The translations under genes were made by a program, and so were the position numbers. Positions 51,801-61,399 of a stretch of 64,000 bases of DNA are shown piece by piece. Source of the stretch: Canna indica. Taxonomy: Eukaryota; Streptophyta; Magnoliopsida; Zingiberales; Cannaceae. The stretch covers positions 90,979,501 through 91,043,500 of the forward strand of contig CP136890.1 of assembly GCA_034359265.1 (NCBI GenBank). The letters run 5' to 3'. Position 1 is the stretch's first letter. The number at the start of each line of letters is the position of its first letter. The notes under the pieces were generated by a model that ran no database searches, was not told the DNA's origin, and saw only the letters and a program-made list of their open reading frames with translations.

Positions 51801-53508
51801 ATCTACCTCAAGTTGAAGATGAGGAAGAAGAAGCTCTACCACCTCTCCTCAAAGGATATCGATTGACAAGGGATCATCCAATGAATCAAGTCATTGGAGA
51901 ACCATCAACGGGAGTGAGAACACGCTCTAAACTAAAAGATATTTGTCAATATGTAGCATTTATATCTCAAGTAGAGTCTAAGAACATTAAGAAAGCAATA
52001 GAAGATGAGTTTTGGGTAATAACTATGCGCAAGAAGAACTCAACCAATTTGCAATAAATGATATATGTGACTTAGTACCATGACCTAGCGAACAAATCAT
52101 AATTGAAACTAAATGGGTATTTAGGAAGAAGTTAGATGAAGAAGGTTTAGTCATTAAAAACAAAGCTAGGTTAGTGGTACAAGAGTACAATCAACAAGAA
52201 GTGATACATTCTAATGAAACTATGCTCCCGTAGCTAGATTAAAAGCAATTCGAATGCTTTTGGCGTATGCTAGTTTTAAAAGTTTTAAACTTTTTCAAAT
52301 GGATGTTAAAAGTGCATTTTTAAATGGTTTTATCAATGAAGAAGTATTTGTTGGACAACCCTCCGGATTTGAAAATTTTGAGTTTCTAAACCATATTTTC
52401 AAACTTAAAAATGCATTATATGGTTTAAAAGAAGCCACTAGGGCTTGGTATGAAAGGCTTTCAAATTTTTTAATTGAACAAGGTTTTAATGTTGGAAAAG
52501 CAGATGTTTCACTTTTTATTAAACATGATAAAAATGATATCTTGTTAGTTCAAATTTATGTTGATGACATAATTTTTTGTGCTACTAATGAAAATCTTTG
52601 TAAGTGATTTGTTAAGTGTATGCAAGATGAATTTGAGATGAGCATGATGAGAGAGCTCTCCTTCATGCTTGGTCTCCAAATCAAGCAAACCAACAAAAGA
52701 ATCTTTATCAATCAAGCCAAGTACACAAAGGAGCTCATCAAAAGGTTTGGGATGAATGAAGCCAAGATAGCTCTATACACCAATGAGCACATCCATCAAG
52801 CTTGACTAAGATGAAGATAGTGTCAACGTCGACGAAAAACGATATCGAGGTATGATTGGTAGTCTTCATTACTTAACTGCAAGTAGACTCGATATCATGT
52901 TTAGCGTTTGTGCATGTGCTAGATTTCAATCATGTCCTAAAATGTCTCATTTAAGTGCGGTCAAACGCATATTGAGATATTTGAAGGGCACGATTAACTT
53001 AGATTTATGGTATCAATGTCATACATCCTTTGAATTAATCGATTTTTCGGACGTAAATTTTGTCAAGTGTAAAGTAGATAGAAAAAGTACTAGTGGGTGT
53101 TGTCAATTCTTAGGAGCGAGTCTTGTTTCTTGGTTCTCAAAGAAACAAAACTCAGTTGCACTTTCAACTACCGAAGCGGAATATATCGCTGCGGCTAGTT
53201 GTTGTGCACAAGTCCTGTGAATGAGACAAACTCTTTTAGATTATGGACTTAAGTATTCTTGCATATCTATTCATTGTGATAATACTAGTGCAATAAATTT
53301 AACAAAGAATTCTATTTTACACTCTAGGACTAAGCATATTGACCTAAGGCATCATTTTCTTAGAGATAATGCGACTAAGGGAAATATATCGGTAGAATTT
53401 GTATCCATCGATAAATAACTTGCCGATATATTTACAAAACCCTTGGTTGAGGAAAGCTTTATAAACTTAAGGATGCAATTAGAGATTTGTGCTTTTCCTA
53501 GTGGTTAA
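48820..53508 (+). pseudogene. Copia gag-pol polyprotein, with stops and frameshifts
   Basis: The reading starts MENNYAYWKIRMNGFLQ (48820). Gag is of UBN2 type with a knuckle CYHCNKAMHLRKDC at about 49560 and a Lys/Glu coiled-coil region at 49585-50120. Protease has LDSGCLKHMM (Asp at 50414). Integrase has WLWHRRLGHASMNF, DACQLGKQ, HMDLFGP, KIRSDNG and TPQQNGTVERK. RT has QMDVKSAFLNG, LYGLKEATRAWY and YVDD near 52560. RNase H has SDVNFVKCKVDRKSTSG, STTEAEYIA and HCDNTSAI. Stops occur in gag (e.g. after KDMDD and LGR), and the frame changes near 50400, 51215 (after a T run), 52230 and 52820. It cannot give a polyprotein. The integrase zinc site seems to lack one Cys (FYDAC). Confidence 0.9.
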
Positions 53509-53960
53509 GACGTTCTTTTTTAAAACATATATGTTTTCAAAAATTGCATTCTATAAAGTATCATCACACTTATGTATTGCTCTGTAGTGGGGCTTTGCGA
53601 CTTATTGATGTTCGTCTTCTATAGGCTTACATTAATATGAAGAACTATAGTGGTAGATGATGCTTGGTTTTATGGATTTCTTGGTTTTCATGAAGAAACT
53701 CATTAATTGTACCTTAATTCTTATCCTTTTTTATTGATGTCAAAAGGGGGAGAAAAAATAAGGTCGCATTTATTTTTATGATGCATATAGTTAGGGGGAG
53801 TTAAAAAAATGATATGCACATTGATAGGGGTTGATATGGGGAGCATATGTTCGAGTTATATATGCATATGGTGGGTTATATATTGTGTATGTATGCCTTA
53901 ACTCAAACTCATGATGAATATGCATATGTTTTATTCAAAATTCCTTGTTATGTTTTGTCA

Positions 53961-53978
53961 TCATAAAAATGGGGAGAT
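53961..53978 (+). other. Polypurine tract
   Basis: ATAAAAATGGGGAGAT immediately precedes the 3' LTR, the usual priming site for plus-strand DNA synthesis. Confidence 0.7.
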
Positions 53979-55331
53979 TGTTGGCTTAAGGATTTCTCTT
54001 AAGCTTCGATCTTCATTTTGATGATAACAAATAAGTATTTAATCTATGTGTGATGTTTTGAGTTTAGGTTGAGGTTGCGATAAGCATGCGAACTTCGTTA
54101 GGAAAAACGAAGGAAATAGATCGTCAATAAACGAAAAAAAAGCTCGGGAATAGATTGAGTATATATCTTGTAATATACGCCTAGGATCTCATCTTAGGCC
54201 TAATTGTAAAGTTATTCAAGTTAAGACTTGGTAACTAAATCTATGAAAAAGTATGTAGTAAGGATAAAGAAAAAATCAACCTCAGCATGAATTCGGTCGA
54301 CCGAACAAGGCAATAAATTGGCAGTAGCCAATTTGGTCAACCAATCGATCGATCGAATGATGCAAAAAATTGGCAGTAGCCAATTCGGTCGACCGAAGAT
54401 GATGAAAAAAATGGCAGAAGGTTACTTCGGTCGATCGACCAAGGCCAAAAATTGGCAGTAGGTGCTTCGGTCGACCGAATTGCGGATGAAAGAATCGTGA
54501 CTCATTCGGTCAACCCGTCGATTGACCAAACAGAGCGATTAAAGCCAGAGGTCGTTGGGCGACCAATCGGTCGGTCAATCGACGATCGATCGGCAAGCGA
54601 TCGAACGACGAAAATGACTAGTTTTTCGCCTGTTGAACAGCTGTTCGATTGAGGGATTATATATACCTCTCACCTAACTCCTTTAAGATCTCTTAGAAAC
54701 TTAATTGAGCATTCAAAGAAGATTATTAAGCCTTCAAAAGATCAATTGCTTGCGCTCGGTTCTTCAGTCAACGAATTTTTCAAGCGCCCTTTCTTTCTCA
54801 ACTCGAGATTTGATTCAAGCTCTACGACTTGGCGAGTTGGAGGGTTGAAGGCTTGGGGAAAAGAGCATTGGTTCTTTCTTTCAATTCTTAGCTCTTTCAT
54901 TATATTTTAAGAGTTGTTTAAATTTGTTTTCATTTGTAATAGTTTGCTAGGTGTACTAGAGTAAACACTTAGAGGTAGACTTTGTAGAATTGTGTTTTGT
55001 CTAGGTGAATAGGTTTGAGGAGTTCTCAAAGAGGTAAAAATCGTGTCCTCAATTATATTCAAAGAGAAACACGAGTTCTATAAAATAGTTGGTTAGAAAT
55101 TCTTGGTGTGGAGCCAAGGTAGTGGAGTAGGCGGTTGGCTGAACCACTATATTTCCTCGCGTTAGCATTGTCTTGATTGCTTGCTTATTATTGTGTTTGA
55201 TATTTGATAACAAACATTATTGAGTTGTATTTGAATTTGATTGAAGTTAAAATTGAGCAAAAGAATATTGACTAAAAAAAAAGTTACACATTATTCAAAA
55301 CCCCCCTTCTAGTGTGAATTTTCATTCAACA
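53979..55331 (+). repeat. 3' LTR of the Copia element
   Basis: It is homologous to 47391-48704 along its length with substitutions and indels, including extra CGATCG-cluster sequence (54294-54606). It ends TTTTCATTCAACA, followed by the TATAT target duplication. Confidence 0.93.
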
Positions 55332-55336
55332 TATAT

Positions 55337-58131
55337 GGGTATAAATTATTACCCATTTAATAAACGAGTAATATATATTTTATTTATATTTGTATTATAT
55401 TAATATCTAATGGAAAAATTTAAAAATAAATCTAAATCATCTATTCATCAAATTCCACCTATCTAAATATAATATATTTTTATATATTATATAAATTCCC
55501 AAATTAGTTAAAAGTATTTTAATTTTAAATTTTATGTTGAATGAATATTGTTATTCCTTAAGATAATTTTATGATTTAGTATTTAATTATTACGTAGTTT
55601 ATTTTATGATTTAGTATTTCTCAACCAAATTATTAATAGGGGAGCAAATTATGGGTAGTATAATTTATGGCAACATATTGAACGTTGTCTAAAGATTTAG
55701 GATTCGAACCCTAGTATGATCACCTATTTGTGACTTTCTATCTTTATTAAAAAAAGTTATTAATAGGGGTGAAATGTAAATTATTGATGGTATACTATTA
55801 AAACGAAATAAATTTTTTTATAATAGCTTAAATGAGTATCCACAGATATTCACAAGTATATTGCCCGCACAAGGACGGGTAACGGATACTCATCGCGAGT
55901 GCGGATATGAAAGACGAGTTTAATAAACGAATGCGGGTGCAAGGGTGGCATTATCTGCCACTAACTTGCCCCGTTGACATGCATAATTACTACAAGTTAA
56001 TGTTTTTTTTAATCTCAATTACATATTTCAATTCATACTCCATCAATAAGTTACTGTGACATCTTAAATTACTATCTGTAATTCATGAATAATTGAATAA
56101 TTTTTGTTATTATATCTTTAAATCATGGGGTATGATTTGAAATATGGAATTCATACATAAGACGTTCATTAGTTTGAAATATGTAACTCGATCACTCCGT
56201 TAACATTCCTAATTACTACAAGTGAATGATTTTTTTTAAAAAAAAACTCAATTACATATTTCAATTCATACTCCGTCAATAAACTATCGTGACATCTTTA
56301 TAAGTTTCTATACGTAATTCACGAATAATTGAATAATTTTTGTTATTATATATTTAAATTACGGGGTACAATTTGAAATACGAAAGCCAAATATAAGATT
56401 CCCATCGATTTAGTTATACTGCTATACGTGACTATAGAAATTATTTCCATACATATCTGCAAATTTACAAGAAGATTAATAGTAATATCACTTGGTATTT
56501 TGACATGATATAATGGAGTTAATAAATTAAATATATGTGTGTGATTTTATTATTAAAAAACAAATTATATAATATGATTTTCTTTATAGCCCAACTTGAA
56601 AATTGGTAATTTACTCCGGTCAAAGCCCAACTTTATATTGTCAATGAGTCAAATAATTGAGGTGTTGGGGTGGATGTCGGTGCACTTTTTTGCTGCATAC
56701 AAGTTCCACAAGTAATGACTTCAATTTGGACAACAAGCACAAATGGTTGAAGTCTCAAATCTAGTCATCCATTAATTCACTTGCAAACATTATTCCCTTT
56801 TATATAACACATCACCAAAAATATGCAAATTCCCTGATATATTGGATTAATGTCAACATCTATGGATGTTTGAGCAACTAAAAAAGAAAAAAGTTAGCGG
56901 TGGATGGTAAATCCCCATCAAGCTTTGTCAGTCTATGGGCTGCTGAATTAAATAATATGACCCAATTTGTGTGTGGGCATGGTTTGTTGTCCTAATTTTG
57001 AGCAATCTTTGTCACTTTGCTTTCATTTGATCTGGCTAAAGAGATTACTATGGCAAGGATATCCTCATGGAAAGTTCTTCAGTGGTCCTATTTTCATTAT
57101 GAATCAACAAGTTAAGTATGATGAGAGAGAAAAAAATAGGAGGTATGATAAAAAAAATAGATTACTAAGAAAAATTCTCATATAATACTTAACTATTTTT
57201 TATTTTTAATAAATAATTAAATTTTAGCATGAAATTTATCTAAATTATTCTTTCATTCTTTGTGTTAGAGGACCTACGTGTTTGGCACACTTCCAACAGC
57301 CTAGTGACCTTACATTGTCCAAAAACTAAACTTTGGACCACCTCAAATCCTTACAAGAGCCCTATGAAACTAAAGTCTGATGTGCAATATGATTTGGTAA
57401 TATATGGTATGATACTGTAATTATTCTTATATTATTTGGGAAGATTGTATGGTATAATATGGTACGATTAAATGATAGTAGCTCGAAGAAGAACAAAGTT
57501 TTGGCTAAGTTGATCAAGAACAATAAATAAAAATCTAATTTAATATGGGTAAATAAAGAGCATAATATGAATTATATATTTTGATTGTGGGTATTTTAGA
57601 AATAAAATTTTATTAAACTATAAGAAATCATCAAATTCATAATTTAAAAACTTGGTCAAAACTCATAATTTTCAAACCATGAGATTATTATCATAAATCA
57701 TGATCATCATTTGGAAGTCTTTCCAAATAAAAAATTGAACAATATCATATCATGTAAAATCATACCTTACAATGAAACAAATAAATTATAATTGGTCTAT
57801 GATTTTCATTCCTATGGAACAAGGAGGATTAGGGTGACACCGTCACTTCAAAAATTGGTCTAAGTATGACAAATTCCATTAGTTCTGAATTAGTAGAATT
57901 AAATATTATTAATTTTGTATTTCAACTTTTTGATTTTGTTCCTTATTAATCTTAGAATGTTAACATAGACCACAAGATATACAACTAAAGCAAACATATA
58001 GCAACATGACTACTACTCTATGGTTTGGAGAATTTTTAGATTTGTCCTAAGGAAGCAACTAATTTTTAGTGCATACTTTGCTTTACTTAGCATGAATCAT
58101 GTGTATGTATATACATCTTAATCCTTTAGAC
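55337..58131. other. AT-rich intergenic DNA
   Basis: No gene is recognised. A CGGGTAACGGATACTC-type repeat continues to about 55955. Two similar ~170-bp segments lie at about 55985-56140 and 56210-56370 (AATTACATATTTCAATTCATACTCC(A/G)TCAATAA...), an old local duplication. The short open frame at 56967-57185 has no known domain. Confidence 0.5.
55985..56380. repeat. Local direct duplication
   Basis: TCAATTACATATTTCAATTC, CTGTGACATCTTAA/CGTGACATCTTTA and AATTGAATAATTTTTGTTAT occur in the same order in both halves, offset by about 230 bp. It is diverged and non-coding. Confidence 0.7.
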
Positions 58132-58259
58132 ATCAGTATATACATATATATGTATATATATAACATGAATCATCTTAATGCTTAGAATATATATATATAT
58201 ATATATATCAGTATATACATATATATGTATATATATAACATGAATCATCTTAATGCTTA

Positions 58260-58290
<31 letters not shown>
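58132..58290. repeat. Two-copy tandem duplication, 75-bp unit, with (AT)n
   Basis: ATCAGTATATACATATATAT through AACATGAATCATCTTAATGC and TTAGAATATATAT occurs twice head to tail at 58132 and 58207, each copy ending in an AT run. The copies are almost identical, so the duplication is recent. Confidence 0.9.
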
Positions 58291-58292
<2 letters not shown>

Positions 58293-58295
<3 letters not shown>

Positions 58296-59060
58296 TTTTC
58301 TTTTCTTTTTTGAGAAAAGGACTTGTATTTCGTAAGGGTGAAAATTACAAATACATAGAGAAGAGTTGTGAAGAGAGAGTAGTAGGAGTACAGGTTCGGG
58401 AAGATATCTCTCCTCATATTACAATGTGTTGAAAAGAGATACAACGAGTCTAAAAAGTTTCGACCCTTCAATGACTGATTTTGAAGAGTAGATGAAGTAA
58501 CGATTGTTTCTTTATAGTCATATTCCCCCTTTCAGATCATCGGTGTCATATAATTCCTCTGGTCCTTAGCATCATCTATGTTTGTGTGGGAGAATCAAGG
58601 TTGAAAAAGTAGTGAGATCAGGTCGAGATTGCACAGCTCCAAGAGAAGTCTCTAGCCTTGTCTCGTATAAGTGCATCTATTAAAGAGGTGGTCATGCGAT
58701 TCATCAGCATGCCTCGTGCAATTGATCAATCTTTCTTCGAAAGCCTCTTTCGGTTAGATAGCCAATTCATAATCGAGAGAGATTCTGGGTACGTAACATT
58801 TGTTCCAAATGTAACTTAATGTATGGGTCAATGATGCCTCATAACATGAGCAGAGTGTAGAGAGATTTGGTTGTGAATCATTCGTGTTGGGATCACTTCC
58901 AAGGGATTGTATGATCCACTGTCGTAAAGAGGGATCGATCGATGCTACTTACGAGCACAGTGAGTCTGAATAAGGGCAGAAAGTTGGAGAAGTTGATGTC
59001 CATCCAATTTGCCTACTCTGGATAAAATTGTCCCATTTCAGGAAGCGAGGGTTCTATCGA
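58293..59060 (-). pseudogene. LINE 3' fragment with poly(A) end
   Basis: The plus-strand T-rich stretch at 58293-58315 reads as a poly(A)-like tail on the minus strand. Upstream minus-strand frames contain ERLINCTRHADESHDHLFNRC, which fits the end of a zf-RVT domain, with stops and frame changes. It is a truncated LINE tail. The remainder of the domain is too decayed to trace. Confidence 0.5.
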
Positions 59061-59069
59061 ATTTGGAGA

Positions 59070-60078
59070 TTTATCTGATGATTCAAAATTAATACAAGCA
59101 GAAGAGGCAAAAATGTCATTTACGTCATTTTATCTATTGAAAACTCATCGATTACATTGGTATCAGTCTGCAAGTCCCAAATATCAACCATCCATTTATA
59201 ACTACTGAAACTCCCAAAATTAATATTGTCATATATAATATTGTCAATCATTGACCGCTGAAACTCCCCAATTTAATGTGAAGGAAAACTTTATTTATTT
59301 CTTTTAATAAATAATTTAAAGAATATAAAAGTACCCAAAATATTCCAAAACCTAACAAAACAGAAATCGTTTAGAAAAATGGATCCCACCATTGAGTTTG
59401 AAATGCCGAAGCAAATAAATGTATATATATATGATATTTTTTCACCAACAAAAATTTCTAAAAGAATTAAAAGAATATATCAAAATATATATATTCATTT
59501 TAATCACCAATGAAGATATTTGCAACATTTCAATATAACATTATTACAACTAATATAACTTTGTTTTAAATTTATAATCAATACAACTCATTACTAAGAA
59601 GTTGTTACACACCTTCCCTCTCCACATCTCCCACGCCTCCAACCCTGATCCACCGCTTGTGGCAGTGGCCGCGGGCTCCAGTGGTGGCAGTGGCTGCTTT
59701 GGGTCGCTAGTGACTAGCCTGGCAACACCACCACTCCCTCCCGTAGCCTCCAACGCCAGCAAGGCGCCGGCCAGCGCTATAGGCAGGCAGCGACTTTGTC
59801 GTTGTTGTAGTTCGAGGGCAATCACGACGACTGCTGTAGCCCCATGGCTGCCGCGGTCATTGCATTGCGGTAGTTCGAGCAACGCAGTTGTACCCTACGG
59901 CTCCAACAGGTTCAACCCATGCTCCAATTTTGATTTTGCCGATGAAAACATCGGAAGAAAATGACATAAGGGAAGGGAAAGGAAAGGAGAAGAATCATAC
60001 CTCGTTCATAAATTTTCGCTCTAATTGCTGGCCAATCACCTCTCTAATATCCTCTTCCCACGATGACTACCACAAAGA
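59070..60078. other. Intergenic DNA with a GC-richer island
   Basis: A GC-rich segment at about 59600-59930 gives open frames on both strands made of simple Ala/Ser/Gly/Pro codons. No domain is recognised and I do not call a gene. The rest is AT-rich. Confidence 0.45.
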
Positions 60079-60086
60079 GGTTTAAG

Positions 60087-60524
60087 TAGGGGTGGCAATT
60101 TTCGGCACGATCCGAAAAAATTGGGTTCGAGTCGGATCTTATCGTGCTCGGACTATTATCAAGACGACCCGATAAGACCCGACCTCTTATTGTGTCGGGT
60201 CGGGCTTTATCGAGTCGGCCCGATAAGGCCCGACCCCTTATCGTGTTGGGCCAAGCCAAGTGTTATCGGGCCAGTCCAGCACGATAGCCCAATAAGCACT
60301 TTAAATTGAGTATTAATGGGTTTAAAACCCATTAGTTATTGGGTTTAAACCCAAATTTTTATATATTTTTTCTTGTTATCGAGCTAAACGAGCCGGGTCA
60401 TGTGGCCCATTAATTTTCGTGTCAGGCCGAGCCGGTGATTCTCAGCCCAATTTTTTTCGAGTCGAACTCGACTGATATGAATTTTTATCGGACTGAGCCG
60501 GCCCGACGCGATTTGTGGGGCCTA
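60087..60524. mobile_element. hAT-type MITE, 438 bp
   Basis: It starts TAGGGGTGGCAATTTTCGG, the classic hAT MITE start, and ends GTGGGGCCTA (inverse TAGGCCCCAC). A perfect 8-bp duplication GGTTTAAG (60079-60086 and 60525-60532) flanks it. The interior has many CCCGATAAG / CTTATCGGG repeats in both orientations. No coding capacity. Confidence 0.88.
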
Positions 60525-60606
60525 GGTTTAAGGGGGATTATGGCTAATTAAATAGTGTAATTAGGCATTTGCAAAAACGGTCCTTCAACATAAAATATTT
60601 TATAAA

Positions 60607-60659
60607 TTATTATTATTATTATTATTATTATTATCATTATTATTATTATTATTATTATT
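60607..60659. repeat. (ATT)n microsatellite
   Basis: About 50 bp of TTA/ATT repeats with one interruption. Confidence 0.95.
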
Positions 60660-60670
60660 GGTGGATATAA

Positions 60671-60840
60671 TAGTTATAACCGTCGCAAAAGACTGTCTTC
60701 TGTCACAATAATTTTAGCCGTCACAAATTATTGACGACCACCTGATATGCGATTGAGCTTTACAATAATTTTTTATCATTACAAAAGATCTTCAACGATG
60801 ATTTCACTCATTGTCATCAATCACCTTTTTTTAGTGGTGA
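60671..60840. mobile_element. CACTA terminal fragment
   Basis: Decayed CCGTCGCAAAAG / GCCGTCACAAA motifs and the end CACCTTTTTTTAGTGGTG (inverse CACCACTAAAAAAAGG) resemble the termini of the CACTA element at 11844-14109. The other end was not found, so this is a tentative fragment. Confidence 0.4.
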
Positions 60841-61399
60841 ATGTTAGAGTTGTCATGTTCAATGTAATCTTCAAGCACTATTTTTCCATCGTATTATTTC
60901 TTTTTCTATTCATATAAAATTTATTTGGACCAAAATTCATTAGGAGAAGCTTTTATTAATATTATATTTGTTTACTTATTTCAATTCAAATATGTCCTTA
61001 ATATTTTTACTTGATTCTTTTTAAAAAAAAATAAGATACTTGATGAGTTCAAATGTTCAATTATTAGATTGAATTTGAGGTAATATTATGAAAGAAAAAC
61101 ATATCAGTATTACAGATAATATTATGATGTCCGAAGCTCATAAGCATCAAAAAGATCAAACTCATAATTTATTACCATTAGTTACGATCCAAATAGTCAA
61201 AATTAAGAAAAGATAGCGAGATCAACATGATTCTAATATTTCTTATAGTCATAGCCCCATCGATAAACCGCTAGAAATGATCAACCTACAAGCGCCTCAA
61301 GAGAATATGTATCATAATTGCCTTCATTTTATAGCTTTTTATGACAAGATATATTTACATTGCATTGCTTCAATTTTGCAGGTGCGGGAGACCTAACCC
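60841..61399. other. AT-rich intergenic DNA
   Basis: No recognised gene or repeat. Confidence 0.5.

Larger units (their letters stand above)
47391..55331 (+). mobile_element. Full-length Ty1/Copia LTR retrotransposon, decayed
   Basis: It has LTRs at 47391-48704 and 53979-55331 (TGTTGGCTTAAGG...TTCATTCAACA), a 5-bp duplication TATAT on both sides, a primer-binding-like site after the 5' LTR, a purine-rich tract before the 3' LTR, and the domain order gag-protease-integrase-RT-RNase H, which defines Copia. The LTRs differ by many substitutions and in length (1314 against 1353 bp), so the insertion is not recent. A long gag with a coiled-coil extension and ~1.3 kb LTRs suggest a SIRE/Maximus-like lineage, which is an inference. 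Confidence 0.93.

Noticed and set aside
55690..55715. GGTTCGAATCC, a tRNA/SINE box B-like motif on the minus strand
   Set aside because: No matching box A, cloverleaf or SINE body was found around it.
59550..59964. Open frames on both strands in a GC-rich island
   Set aside because: Simple-composition translations on both strands and no domain or splice context.
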